Shown here piece by piece: positions 14,083 through 27,300 of a DNA stretch of 64,000 bases. The DNA lies in NCBI RefSeq assembly GCF_000247815.1, contig NC_021674.1, forward strand, positions 79,640,744 to 79,704,743. The letters are read 5' to 3'. The position numbers and the translations under genes are program-made. The notes beneath the pieces are model-generated. The model ran no database searches and was not told where the DNA came from. It saw nothing but the letters and a program-made list of their open reading frames with translations. This stretch comes from Ficedula albicollis. Lineage: Eukaryota; Chordata; Aves; Passeriformes; Muscicapidae. Numbering within the stretch: position 1 is the first letter of the stretch; each line of letters begins with the position of its first letter.

Positions 14083-14490
14083 CTTCGAAATGAAGTTCCT
14101 TTTCTGCCTGCTCCATCCACTTATAAGAATAGTAAGTAGCAAAATGGGAGATTTTTTCCCGTGGCTGGGAAGAGTTTAAGTCCGCTGGGTGGAAGTGAGA
14201 AAGAAGAGGTGAATACCCCACTTGTTTTCTGCTGCTTGCAGTCAGCAGTGATACCCCTCCTAATACTTTGGGCAGGGAGAGACCCTTCTGCTCACAGCAC
14301 AGCTGCAGAGATGCTGTACAGGATCCAGCTGCAGGACTGAGGGACAGGCCACTTGCAAATGCTTAGGGAAAGAGGGCACTAGCAGGATAAATACTAAGCA
14401 TGCAGACAGCTTCCTGCAATTTGCATGCAAGGTCTTCTCTGCTGGAAATGGTATCTGCATCCTGTTGCTTAATAGACTCAGCTGGACTTA

Positions 14491-15177
14491 TGTTGGGGAG
14501 AATGGAAAAGATGAACCCCACAAATGTGAATGCTCAGATTCTGAGAATATAGAAACCATAAACATGATAGAAATGAAAGCCACTTTCGAGATACCAAACC
14601 ATAGTTATACTAAATAACCACGAGGCAATGGGATAGCCGGCTTGGGCTAATCCCCCCTTGATAGAACAATGCCTTTTGCGTGATAGTGGGCACGAGGGTC
14701 TGACTCATCCCCCCTAGGGTACAAAGGGTAGTTTTTAGAGTTTGAAATGTAACACACTATGCTAATACCATGGTTCCTATAGGCTCTATGCAAATGCTAT
14801 AGAATTTGTATTTTGTATTAGATTGGTTAGTGAAAATTAGAATATTCATCATGGAAGATGATTTATTCTATTGCAAACGGGAAATCGCTCGCTCTTCTCT
14901 TGCCTCTCCTTCTTTCCTACTCTTCTCCCTCTTCCTTCTCTCCCTTCTTTTCTTACCCCATTGCTCTAACTCACTTGCCGTTTTACTCCGGGCTGCCGAG
15001 AACAACCCTTTGTAAGACCCGCTGTTTCTTACCCTTACAATAAATGCGACAGTAACTTTTAACTTATACAGTCTGAATGAGCTTTGTCCCTAAGGACCGT
15101 CTATACTTACACAGTCTGAATGAGCTTTGTCCCTAAGGACCGTCTATTTAGATACAGAGACTCCGCGTGTAGCCACA
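14491..15177 (+). mobile_element. Solo LTR of an endogenous retrovirus, with target-site duplication
   Basis: The element begins TGTTGGGG at 14491 and ends AGCCACA at 15177, so it has the canonical TG...CA ends. It is flanked by gactta (14485-14490) and gacttc (15178-15183), a 6 bp target-site duplication with one mismatch. Six-base duplications are usual for class II (ERVK-like) elements. An AATAAA polyadenylation signal lies at 15039-15044, as expected at the end of R, preceded by a pyrimidine-rich stretch (about 14888-14955). No internal gag/pol/env sequence adjoins it, so it is a solo LTR left by recombination. It sits in the sense orientation in the RNGTT intron, so its poly(A) signal could in principle act on the host transcript. 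I cannot name the family. Confidence 0.8.
15062..15147. repeat. 43 bp tandem duplication in the U5 region of the solo LTR
   Basis: The block acttatacagtctgaatgag at 15062 recurs as acttacacagtctgaatgag at 15105. It is followed both times by gctttgtccctaaggaccg. Only one or two positions differ. It lies downstream of the AATAAA, in what would be U5. Confidence 0.88.
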
Positions 15178-15860
15178 GACTTCCCTCCCTCACTGTGCTT
15201 GAGGGATTTTCCACTAAATTTTCAACGTAGAAAACCATACTATCAGTGTGAGTTAAGGTAGTTTTTTAATCTTTTCAACCTAATGCCAAATTATTCTTTT
15301 TGGTTCAACCTACCTCTTATGTCAAGAGAAGTGATGAGCAGTCGTTCTCTATTCCTGATTTTTATCTTCCCCTCCACATTACCCCATCTTGCATCTTCCA
15401 GACGACAGAAACTTAACCTATTTAATTGCTCCCAAAATCCAAACTGTATGTCCAATCAATTTTTTATTTTACATGCCCTTCTGTATTTCTAGTGTTGTGT
15501 TTCTAGAGTAGGGGATGGCATAGTGTTGAAGATACAGGCACAATAGCATTTTCTGTTGTATTTGCAGTTTTTTATATATGGTATCATGCTTGGTAAATAC
15601 CTGATGTACAGTTAATTTGAGAAAGTTAATGCTAGACTTTCTGGTAGCATATCACTGGTGTAGTCTCATCTTAAATGTTACCTTTGCCACAGAATAGGTT
15701 AAGTGGATAATCAAATGAATTTCAGTTTGCCTTTGAAAAACAAAGCCTATTTTCCACTTATTTATTGGAGATTACATTGAAAAGTTTGAATAAGCTAATT
15801 CCACAAGCTGTACTCTATAAAATATAACATTTGTGGAGCTATAGGGATATATATGGGTTT

Positions 15861-15948
15861 ATGTTTGCACACTGTTGCTTTGCTTTGCTTTGCTTTGCTT
15901 TGCTTGTATGTTTGCACACTGTTGCTTTACTTTGCTTTGCTTTGCTTC
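15861..15948. repeat. (TTTGC)n microsatellite with duplicated flank
   Basis: A tttgc pentamer run is preceded by gtttgcacactgttgc at 15863. The same flank plus a second, shorter run follows at 15910 (offset 47 bp). The second run is interrupted once (tttac). Confidence 0.9.
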
Positions 15949-18900
15949 TGGTGCTAAATGCAATGCTGCAGTGGTGAGCTGATTGGTGTGGCTTGTTATT
16001 ACCTTCAACTGGGAAATGGCACGTAGTTAACAAAGACAAAAAGCTTTTGGAATTGAAGATTCTCTCTGATTGCTTGAGATTCTAAAGGGATTTTTGCTGC
16101 ATGGCAGCAGGAGGCACTGGTATGGAGTGATAGGGTCACAACTTTATAGAGCTCTTCAACACCAGAAGAAGAAAAAGGGAGTAATAATTTACACTGAGAA
16201 TTGGTGGTGCAAAAATAAGTTTTTGTACTCTGGGGATGTACAATGGTCTTTCATAACTGTTGACACAGGTTTCTTTCATTCTTCCCCCAGCTCTTCTTCA
16301 GGTGTTTAATGTGCTTTTGCTAATGATCCCATCAGTTAAAAAAACAATGAACTACACATGGTCCTTGAATATATGTAAGGCAGAGTCTTTATAACCTTTT
16401 AGTTCAAATATGCTTTTACACACTGTGTGATAGATTGGTCTCTCTTGTTGTATAAATTACCCACTCATGTTCATTTGCAAACATCCCAAGTATTATGTGT
16501 TCTATTAAGATATGGCATTTTCTGCAAATGTATGCATTAAGGAATGCCCCAAACCACTACAAGCCCTCTGCCAGTGTAGATTTATTACTCAAAGTGGACC
16601 ATTATTAGAGAGCAGTACTTCCAGTGCATTTTAGTGCACTTTCAGTTGGACAAGTAGGAATGTTACCCGGTCTTTGAAATATTCATAGTAAACATATAAA
16701 CTGCCATGCTAGTATTCATATATTCCTGTTTCAGTTTACATGCATTTACAAAACTGAAAAAAGAAAAACTCCTTATCAAATTATCCCTTCCCAAAAACAA
16801 ACATATTTGACTTTCTAAAAATGTGTAGGAGATAATTGCACCAGTGTCTTTGATGATGAAGAATTGTAGATGGCAATTCTGGGAAAAGAGTTTGAAACAG
16901 TAATGTCTCTTCTAGGATGATTTTTCTATGTCTTTCTTTCTTATATCAATAATTCATTAATATACATTAATATTTATAATGTTTCTGAGACATAGCTGAA
17001 CTGATAAGATTAACTGAAATTACCTGATCTTCCTCCTCAACTTGCTTTCAGTGGTATCAGTGGTTGTGCTTGATAGGTATTGGATATTTGTACTTCATTA
17101 TGCAAAAGAAATGTGAATAATTCGCTCCTGAAACTTTAGAATCTTGAATCTGGTAGCAGATGGAGAGAAAAAAATGGGAAAAAAGAGTTTTCCTGGCTAG
17201 AGGAATCTGGCTGGAACTTAACTTTTCTAATAATATGTGAGTTCATAGATATTTTAATTTATTTCAGGATTTTTTATGTTGCTACTTTGGACAGTTTATG
17301 ATAGAGCATTTAAGTTTTTGCACAGTGTTTGTGATTGTGATTACAGGGTAATATTTGGTGAGTTTCAGTAAGTTCAGTGACGTATATAAATGATGACTGT
17401 TTCAGTTAGCTTATGAGACAATTAATTATTTCAAAATTCTGCTATGGTAAAAGGTTTTCATTTTTTTTCCAGGGGATTGTTCTTTAAGGTTATATTGAAG
17501 GAATCAATTTAATAGAGGGTAATTACTTTTAATAATTGAGTTTTGTTTCTAAATAAAATTATTCTAAATTATTGTTGAATTCTAATGTCCATTCAGTAGT
17601 AATGTAGAACAGTTTCACCATAAATGTTTGCTTTCAGTATCTTTTGCTATTAAAGCTATGTTAGTAGTAATGATAGTGGTGGTTACTGTCATATGCTCCT
17701 GCTTTCTTTCAAAGACCTGTGGAGCAATGCAATGATTTGCAGCTTTCTTTGGATCTTAATTGGTTGTATTTGTTAAACATCTCTTGGAAACTTGATGAAA
17801 TGAAAAAGGTTTCTGTAAGTGATAATCTTGATCAAGAAGATAAAGTATTGTCATCAGCTGGAATTAACTGGCAAGCTTTCTTCCATCTTTTTCCCTAAAT
17901 ATTGTTAGTATTCTTTTGCTAACAAGGAAGCTATTAAAGCAAAAACCTTATCATAGAAATTTTGTGTTTATTAGAAGTAACTAAATCCATTTTCCCGGTG
18001 TACATAATAATTGCCCATAATAATGGAAGTGTATGTTACTGGAGTTTTATGACACATTGTTTTTAAACTTGAGATTTGATCAATGTAGATTACAATGAAA
18101 ACTTAGCTACACTATATGCAGTAATTATATCTATAAAGAAAATCATACTGCTTAATCAATTTATTAGGATTGTCAGTTTTTGCAGTTCAATTCCTAGTAG
18201 CTTCTGGGGTTAGGGGAAATGGTTCAGTACACTGTGTTCTCCATTATTAATAAGTAATGAAGCTTCTGGCAGTCTTTACTATGAGCTAATGACTAGTTTC
18301 ATTTTTTGGCTTTCTTAGCACATTAAATTACCATTTAAATAAAGATTAATTACTACTGTTTTATTTTTAGTATTTTAAGAGTAGTTATTAGAAGTTTCAT
18401 AGTAACTACTACTTTGTTCAAAAAAGAATTGTTTGATTTGATAGAATATGAGGAAAGTTAAATTGAAAAGAATATTTTGAAAATAATAATGTGTTGTTAG
18501 AATTTTGGATTTGATTGTAGGATCCCAGTGGAAAATTCTGAGTTTTAAGTTTGCTTCTGGGGAATTTGCTGCTGTAGTTACAGCAGTCTTGCTGTCAAGA
18601 ACTAGCAAGGAATCAAGATCTCTGCTCTGACCTGCACCTCTACAGCCCTAATCTGTGATTTTATTAAACTTGAGTACAGAGTTGCTGATTGCTGAAGCAG
18701 CTAAGCTGACCACCTACACTCCAGGAATGTAGTTTGGTTCTAAGTATTATTTGTCCAACTGCCTCGTTTTCCCTTGGCAAGTACACTTTTAATTAAAAAT
18801 ATGATAAAGCGTAGTAAAGTTCTGCTAGAGAGAGGCCTTGCAGCAGGTAATCACCCCAAAATAATTTCTTTGATCATATCAAATCAAAACCTGTAGACTC

Positions 18901-19366
18901 TCCAGATACAAACCTATCCACCTGTACTTTAAGATCTGCCAGCAACTGCTCAGCACTTCAGAGAATTTACTGTAATGTTCCCAAGAGCTGAAATCTCGTG
19001 AACCTTACCTTTGTTCAAACACACAGGCTGAACTGATGTCTGAGAACCAGGTCAAACACAATTCATTACTCCTTCAGCAATGTCAAACTTCTGTAGTTGA
19101 TTACTGAAATGGTTGACCACAATTTACCAAATAATCCTCTCCTGAAGAAGAGGGAACAGGAATGAATTTATGGTCTTGCTGCTCTTAAGAGGTTATTTTT
19201 TAAAGTAGGATAAGCTGCTGATTTCTCAACTGAAGCTGGCATGTTTTTCTTCCCTAAGCAATGACGACTTCTACTCCCAGTTAGTGATCCCAAAGCTTGT
19301 TCAGGGTACAGGTCTTCAGACCATTCCAAATTTAGGGAGAGAATTAGTCCAACTTTTACCACACAA

Positions 19367-19488
19367 TCAGTTGCTGTCCAGACAGAGCTCCACAGCAGCA
19401 GTGTGGTCTGTAAAGTTTTTTGGCAGCTATCAGTTGCTGTCCAGACAGAGCTCCAGAGCAGCAGTGTGGTCTGTAAAGTTTTTTGGCA
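19367..19488. repeat. Two-copy tandem duplication, 63 bp unit
   Basis: A unit beginning tcagttgctgtccagacag occurs at 19367 and 19430, and both copies end with gttttttggca. I see one clear internal difference (ccacagc / ccagagc). The 63 bp period keeps a chance ORF open. Confidence 0.9.
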
Positions 19489-20377
19489 AAAAATATTTAA
19501 AAGCTTTCACTTTGAGCATGTTGACAGCCACCAAGAGTATGTTGGTGTCTTAATTATTTGATGCTTTGCTTACTGGACTTGAATACAGAATCACAGGGGT
19601 TTTTGTGTTCACTACCAGGGCAAATAGTAGAGCAAAACAATTTCTCATTTATCATGGTCAAGTCATAACCTGAATTTTGTTTTTGTAGCCTATCTCCCCT
19701 TCTTACTGTTTTGTGCTGTTACTGTGTTTTATGTGATGTGAAATGCCAAAGAATATGATGTAAGCTTGAAGATGGTACAGCCCTAGAATCTCTGAAGTGA
19801 GATGTTCCTGAGAAAACAGAAATGCAGATTTATCTGTAAGTGTTTGGTTCTGGTTGTTCACATTGAAGACAAGTAATTTCAAACAGAAAGAGACATCACT
19901 GGGTTGAACAGGGGCCTGTCAAATTAAAGACAAATAGCTGCAGCCTTTGTTAGCTTAGCAAGGTAGTGTCAGAGAAGGATTGTTTCATCTTGTTAGCCAA
20001 GTTAACATGAGCAGTGAGGGGAAGAAAAATGGGAGATTATTTTTGTCTAGGAAAGTAATGATAGAACAGCAAATGGGTTATCCTGGACAGAAATAATTTT
20101 GTTCTGAAAGCTAAAGAATGCTTTGAGAGCTACAGATCTGGATCCAACTTCTACTAGGAACAAATACCTTGACAGTGTTGAGAAGCAATGTGCTAATTAC
20201 ATGATTTGATGGTTGTGAAAGAAGAAGATAAATCCAGGTAATCTGAGTCCCTACATTTCATTAAACAGTCACTCTAAATTAAAACACACAGAATGAGGAT
20301 AAAGCTGTATAATCTACCTCTTCTGAAGTATAAACTGCATCTTTAGGACAAAGTAATCAACATTAATCCTATATACT

Positions 20378-20466
20378 TATTATTGTTTTCGGTCTTCCAA
20401 GAGAACTGGTGTGTGGCTCTTCTATTATTGTTAACGGTCTTCCAAGAGAACTGGTGTGTGGCTCTT
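20378..20466. repeat. Two-copy tandem duplication, 45 bp unit
   Basis: Units start with tattattgtt at 20378 and 20423. Each contains ggtcttccaagagaactgg followed by tgtgtggctctt. Differences are confined to a few bases at the joint. Confidence 0.9.
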
Positions 20467-22604
20467 ACATTTTATAGAGTTTTATGGGATGTTACATCAG
20501 GATTTTCATATCCTCTTGCTACTTGTAGAAGCTGTACTGGCATCATTGGAATTGCTAGTACTAGGCTATTGAGAAACTGTGTGAAGAAATCCCTCTCTTT
20601 GTTTTTATTATTCTGTCTTTTGTGGTAACCACCTATACTTGGGTGTTAGGGAGAAGTCAACACATGGAAACAGTTTTAGCACCAAAACTTTAAAAATAGG
20701 CTGATGGAGAGATAATATTTAAAAATAAATGTCTCAGTATAGTGAGAATTTAGGTTTTTTTCCTAATGTTTATTGGTACAAGATGACAATGTACAGTCTT
20801 CTTATGGGAAGTCATACAATGCTGAGATAATGCCTTCTGGAGCCTGAATCTATCCTTTTCCACTCATTCCTTTCTTCTGCACTGTTTCCACATCATTCCA
20901 CAGTACTGAGTCATATTCAGCATCTTTTTTTTATCTTCAGGGTTCTCTGAGATACATGAAAAATTACCTGGCATAGGGTTGTAGACTGCATTTACCTTTG
21001 GCAGGAATGATGAAAGGTTTTATATTAAAAATAAAGTTGATAATTCTCAGCAGCAAGATGGTTTTCAGGAGGACACCCTAGGATTTGGAGTCCACTGGTG
21101 GAACTTGGATATCTTGTGTTTAGGGTGCTTAGACATCTTGGAATCTTCTATCTCAAGCTCCAGATGCCTTTCTTTGTGTCCTAAACAATAATTGGAACAT
21201 ATTCAATAACTAAATTCTGGATTCATGAGAGCGGTAACAGAATCCATGGGAGGTTCTGCCCTACCCACACAGTTGATAACTTGTAAAGAAGGTGGGAGAA
21301 GTGCTAGGGAGAATTTACTGAACTAACTGCAAGTTAGAAAATGTAAGGTGCTAGCAAAAGACCGCCAACTGCTCATTCCTAAATTATATGTTTGTTAAAG
21401 GTAGTAAATTTACCTCATTTTGGAAAAAAAAGGCACTTTTGAACCATTACTTAAAGAATTAATTAGGAAAGGAAAAAAGTATATGGCTTAATTAATTCTT
21501 TATCCCTTGACTTCTTCCTTACCTATCTCTACATTTTGACATTGTTTCCTGCAGCTTTTCTCTATCATCCTTGCTTCTCTTAAGGGCAAGAGGTCCTCAC
21601 TGCCTGTGTGTTTCTACAGAGCCTGGAATATTAGAACTCTCAGTCCTGCCTGGGAATTTTAGATACCAATAGTATAAATAAATAGTAATATCTTATGTAT
21701 TTGCATTTATATTACAGTAAAAGTCAGCATACAGTGGACATATTTATTCTCTATAGACATATTAAGGAGCAAAAATAAAATACTTTTATAAAATCTAGCC
21801 TTAGAACTGGTGATGTAAACAGAAAGAGAATAACTATAAAACCTGCATTAGCACTGCAAAAACTGAAGCAGTGATTTTGTATGCTGTCAGAATTGCCGCC
21901 CCTAAGAACAAAATGTTAATGAGCTATAATTTATAAATTCACTCTCTTCTGATGGATCAGGCCTCATTTTGCTTTTTATCATGATTATAGCTATGAGTTC
22001 AGTTTAAAAAATGGTTCTCTGTAAAGCATGCAGTGTTCCACAGAAGTCCACAGAATTAAGAATATTACCTCTGCAGTTTTCTCTTGTTGCTGCCAAAAAG
22101 ATAGAATAATTGTTTTTTTGTTTTGGAATATGACTTTCTTCGGGTTGAGTCTTTGGTTGAGTTTTTGTTTGTTTTTTTTTTTTTTGCGGGGGGGATGACA
22201 AATTTTGTTTCAGCTCCTAGTAGTTTTTTTTTAAATCAATCCAAGTTTGTTCTTGACAAGCATGGGGTGAAATAAGCCTTCTGAAAGGTTTAATTGATTC
22301 CAGATCTTAATTTATTGAGCGTTTTTTGTTGTTTTCTGTTTACCTCTGCATTAACTGTGTAGAGAAAAAAAAGTCTTCAAATGCTTTTCATGAGTATTGT
22401 AAAAATGAACAGATTGCAGTTTTTTTCAAGCCTTCCATTTCCTGGGCTTACAAATGCCTCGTAGCAGTACAAAATCAGTATGAGCTTACCTCATTTCTCA
22501 AAAAGCTTAGAAAAAACAAGTGCTGACAAAGGAACCTCAACAAGTTCAGGAGCAGCAAATTCAGAGTTATTCATCGGGGGCAGAATGAGCTGGAGCCTTT
22601 GTGT

Positions 22605-22940
22605 GGCCACAAGTTGAGCTGAGCCAGCCACGTGCTGTGGCACTGGGAAAGGTCAACCCCACCTGGGGTTGTCTTAGCCAGGGTGTTGCCAGCAGGTCGA
22701 GGAAGGTCCCTGTTCTCTGCTCAAGCATTTCTGAGAGACATCTTGTGTAACTGTGCCCAGTTCTGGGCTGCCTGGGGCATGAGAAGCCGCTGGAGTGACT
22801 CCTGTGGGGGTCATGGCAAAGGGAAGAGCATATGGCCTGTGTGGAGAAGTTAAATAAATAGTGTTTATTTAGAAAAGAGAAGGGCCCTCATTGCAATCCT
22901 CCATCATCTAAACTGAGATTGCAGAAAAAAAAAAAAAAAA

Positions 22941-23011
<71 letters not shown>

Positions 23012-23312
23012 TTGCAGAAAAAAAAAAAAAAAAAGATACCTCTTACAGATGCCTAGGGAAGGACAAGCAGGAAAATTCCAGTTGAATGTAAGAAAAATTT
23101 TGCATGGATTGGTTGGGCGCAGCAGCAAGTTTCCTGAAGACACTGTAAAATCTCTGTCTGTGGAGATTTTCAAAGTTTAACTGGAAGAGACCCAGAGCAA
23201 CCTGACTCATCTTTGAAGTTAACCAGCCTAGAGCAGGAGACTGGATTGGGTGTTGGTTGGGTGTCCCTTCTGACCTGAATTTTTCAGGTTCTGTGGTATT
23301 TTGGAGTATAAG
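22605..23312 (+). mobile_element. CR1 LINE 3'-end fragment (plus orientation), split by an A/G homopolymer block
   Basis: CR1 blocks can be followed in order. gttgccagcaggtcgagg and cagttctgggctgcctggg lie in the left half. To the right of the homopolymer block come tctctgtctgtggagattttc, agagcaacctgact, and a 3' end with ttctgtggtatt, a decayed octamer. The element is on the plus strand, 5'-truncated and not coding. The central part (22925-23034) is replaced or inserted by A16-G70-attgcag-A17. The left boundary is uncertain by a few tens of bases. Confidence 0.85.
22925..23034. repeat. Homopolymer block: A16, G70, then attgcag and A17
   Basis: Sixteen A (22925-22940) are followed by 70 consecutive G (22941-23010), then attgcag and seventeen A (23018-23034). 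The motif attgcag plus A-run also precedes the block (from 22918), so the two flanks of the G run are direct repeats. Read on the minus strand, the G run gives a polyproline ORF (22904-23173) that is not a gene. A 70-base G homopolymer flanked by a repeated contig-end-like motif looks like an assembly or sequencing artefact. Confidence 0.97.
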
Positions 23313-24175
23313 TAGTCACTGCTGTGAAACTTAACTAGTTCATAAGGATATATTATTGGGAAATTTTAGAGTTGGATGTTTCTGAACCTCTTCTGTTACT
23401 GATTAAATAGAGCTTAATTTCAGTCTGTAATATGAGCACACAGTATTCCTGTCAGTTCTTCCTTATCTTTTCCAATGGCTGTGATCACAACTTGCATTAT
23501 ACAAGGCTTTCAGTACTTCTATTCTTCATATCTTGGGATTTTTCCTCTTAAATGTTTACCTTGAAAGTGTCTGCTTTTCTCATAATACAAAAAATACAAG
23601 AAGATGCACCCTTTTTCCATTAAGAGGTAGAATTGCATTATATTCCAGAGATCCTGTGGTCATCTTTCAAAGAACATGCTGTGTTTTCTTCACTAAAATG
23701 TTTATTTAGTAGAAGAAAGATGGGTGTTTTTCTTTGAAGTCATTCTGCAGCTGTTTTCCCATAATGACACAGTATGGATTTTTTAATGGAGTATGCAGTA
23801 TATCTTGAAAATAAAGCATCTCTGGTTTAATCTAAAAATTTGTGAGTCTAACTGGAGCTGAGAGAAGCTGGTGTTCTCAGGAATATCTCTAAAACTCGAG
23901 AGGTTTATAGATTGCTCAGAGCCACGTAACTAATTTGAAAAGAAATATAGCAAAGAAGAAAAGAAATTTGAAGTGGCAGCAGTAGTAGCAAAGCTCAGGA
24001 GTAACAGGCTGGAAGAGCAGCCTGAGTATCTGCTGGATGTAAATGAGCCAAGAGACTTTGTAAGCATGTGAAATGGAGTTTAACTGTTGTGCATTAGTGA
24101 GGGAAGAGGGTGTGTAACCGCATTCTAATGCAGGATGCCTGAGGAAACAACACTTGTATATATGCTGGGAGGTTG

Positions 24176-24333
24176 CAGTCATGCTATCTAACATTCACAC
24201 CTTCCCTTCCTCTACAGTCGTGTCTGTGGCCCTGTTCCAGCAGCAAACTGACTTTACAGTCATGCTATCTAACATTCATACCCTCCCTTCCTCTACAGTC
24301 TTGTCTGTGGCCCTGTTCCAGCAGCAAACTGAC
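24176..24333. repeat. Two-copy tandem duplication, 81 bp unit
   Basis: Units begin cagtcatgctatctaacatt at 24176 and 24257. Both end in ttccagcagcaaactgac. There are about three substitutions between them. The 81 bp period (27 codons) yields overlapping chance ORFs. Confidence 0.9.
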
Positions 24334-27300
24334 CCCTAGGAAAAGCCTCCAGAATTAATCCCTGAGACCATTAGTATTTTCTTCTTCAGTTGTTTTGGTT
24401 GAGGTACTTCTGTTGTACTACCCACAAGATTAAGCCAAAATGCAGTTTTTTATCACATTAGAGATGTTTGATTTGGAGTTTCCCCATTTCCTTTTGTTTG
24501 ATAAGTAATGAGATTTGAAACCAGTAGTAGCTAATGTATGTGCCATGAGACTTCAGTGGTTTTTTGGGTTTTTTTTTCTCAGCATTCCTTTTACTTGAAT
24601 TAATTTGCTTTCTTACCTTACTGGTAATTTTCCAAGTATTTACCATTGACCCCTTACAGATACCATTCTGAGAGGTACAGTCTTACAGAAAACTGGGTTT
24701 TCAGAGCAGTAAGCAGATTATTCTTATGGTAGTTTTTCTATGCCCAGTGGTATGGAAACATACTGTGATGAATGTGAGCATTAGGACATGCAGATTAGGT
24801 CTCATTATAATAACACATTAATAGACAGTTTATTTTCCACTTTGAAAAAATGGCAAAACAAAAGGCTTAAGCTCTGTTTTTGAACCACAAATTTATTGCT
24901 CACTATCAACTAAAAATTGCTTAGAAAGATCCTGGAAATGAAAGGTTTGTTTTAGCAGTAGATGAGCATAGATATTGCAGATATTTCTCATCTGCTTTGC
25001 GTTGAGCTTTCATGCTTGTCACAGTGGAATAACTGATCAGGTCATTGTAAAACTGCCAGATTTCTTGTGCCCTAGTGCAAGTTGTGCTTCGCTATTGTCC
25101 TTGTCCTCTTTGTCACATTGTTCTTTCACAAGCTTCAGTGTTTGAGAGTGTTCTGGCTCCCATACATGGGTGATTTGGGGTTGGCAATGTCTTTTGTTTT
25201 GCTTTCTTATGTTTTATAAAAATCATCTGACAGAGAGAATGATTAGTCCATGATGATTTTAAGCTCTTGAACATGGTAATTTGTTGCTGCAGCTGTTCTT
25301 CTGTTATAACTGCACTGTCAAACCTGGTTTGGGTGTGCCTCTGCACATAGAGAGTGTAATTTGTTCTGAATAATTGAGGATACCTTGATGACAACAGCTG
25401 TTTATGAGGCCAGCTCCTATGCTTGACTGAGTGGTAGTGGGGACTGTTATTTCCTTTGATGTAGACATCCCCACGCTTAGTTTCCATGATTTTGATTGCA
25501 TTTGCATTTTCTTTTGACTAGAATGTAATAGTCACACAGTGTGGCAGTGTGCTTAAGTTTCTTGGAGTTTTAGGCAGTTTAGGAAACTTATTGTAGATAA
25601 TTGTCTTCTCAGAGAAAGTAGTGCCCTAAAATTGTGTGTCTTCATTGTTTCCATCAGAAAATACTTATTTCATACCATGTTTGTTATCATAATTGTTCTT
25701 AATTAATCTGTTCTGATTTTTGAAATAAGTTCTTTATCTTTTCTTTCTCTATTAGAGGCTTTTGTTGGTAGTAGAGGCAATTGAAATAAAGGCAGTGGGA
25801 TGGATTACAGTCAAAGAGAAAGAATAAATAAAAAAATAGAGTCTAAGTAAAATTATAAATATCAGACACTATTAGAAATTAATTCTAGTTGAAAGGGGCA
25901 ACAAAAGATGTTTTAGGCATTTTTTTACTTTTTCTTAGTGGTTTATTGTTTTAAAGAATTGGAACATCAGCCAAGATCAGGCTTGAGGGGGGAAAAGAAA
26001 GCAAATTGTTACTGTACAGTTTATAGGCAGAGAGTATCTAAATTTATTAAGCTTTTTAGAGGTGAATTATTTTGAATCTGAACTGAACAAATGAGGTTGA
26101 ACTTGATAAATGAGCTTGAACTTGTAGTACCTTTGCAAAATGCAGATGATAATGTCTTTAAAATAAATTACTCATGAATAAATCAAGACGTTGAAGTTGC
26201 AAAGGGTGAGAGATGGTATAATAGGGAAATTCTTTGACTAGGAAATTGTTTCTGAGACCTTTCTTTATAGTATACGTAAAATGAATAGTGAATATCATGA
26301 ATGAGAAATATTTTAAATGTCAGATACTGATAACATTGGGGAAAAAGAAGTTGATGGTAAAAATTATCGTATTGAGAGGTACTGTGCTGGTTTAGGGCAA
26401 ATGCAGATTAAATTTAGATAAATGAAAAAGAATAGAATTGCAAACAATAACACAGAGGTAGAAGAAATATCAAATGAGATAATTATGCAGGATATCAACT
26501 TTGAAAGGAAACGGGATTGTAGATAATATCCTGTCTAATTAGAATACCTATAAAGAAGGTCACATGATCTAATTTCAGCCACCATAGACCCTGCAGGCTC
26601 CTTGTATGGAGGAAAACAGTTGAATCCAAGGGTGAGTCAGGTATCCTCTAAGAAAAGTGCATGATGGTTGTCTCACTGTATCTTTCAAATCTCTTTCTAG
26701 AGGTGCCAGTCTCTCCTTGTGGATAACATGCAGAAACTAGTTCCTAAATTTTAGGTAACTAATATTGTGGTGCAAATACTCGTCTTACCTTTCTCTCTTC
26801 TAAGTATGAGATTAAAGGCTGGAGAAAAAACACATTCTTGTTATACAGCTGGTTCAACTGGAAGTGAGCACTTCCAGTATAGTATTCCCCACAGACAAGT
26901 CCTGTATCTTGATTGTCACTTCAGCTACTGGTAATTGATTCTCAGATATCCATTTTTTCCACTGTTTCTATCCTAAAATAAAAGTCTTCAAAACGAGGCA
27001 AGTCCTGCAAGCTTAGGGTCTGTTAGAGCTCTGATGAGAAAATTGGTGTCTCTTAGAGAAGGTTAGCAAACAAGAAGGAAGTTGTAACTAAACTAGATTA
27101 TGCCCATGAAAGGCTGGCCTGTAGGAAAAAGATTAGATTTCATAATAGAAAAATTAGAAGGATGATGATCTATCCAATGAAATGATAAATAGCACCTGTA
27201 CACTTTAAAAATGTCTTTGATATCAACAAAGCAGTAATCCTAGGGGAAAATGAAGCTGTACATAGACAGTAAATCAGGTAAGATTATTTTTTTCTGGAAT

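Noticed and set aside
22904..23173. Minus-strand ORF with a long polyproline run
   Set aside because: It is only the reverse reading of the G70 homopolymer within a CR1 fragment.
25113..25507. Overlapping minus-strand ORFs of 124 and 67 codons
   Set aside because: No motif recognised. The frames end without splice or poly(A) context. Possible old retroelement DNA, but nothing supports it directly.
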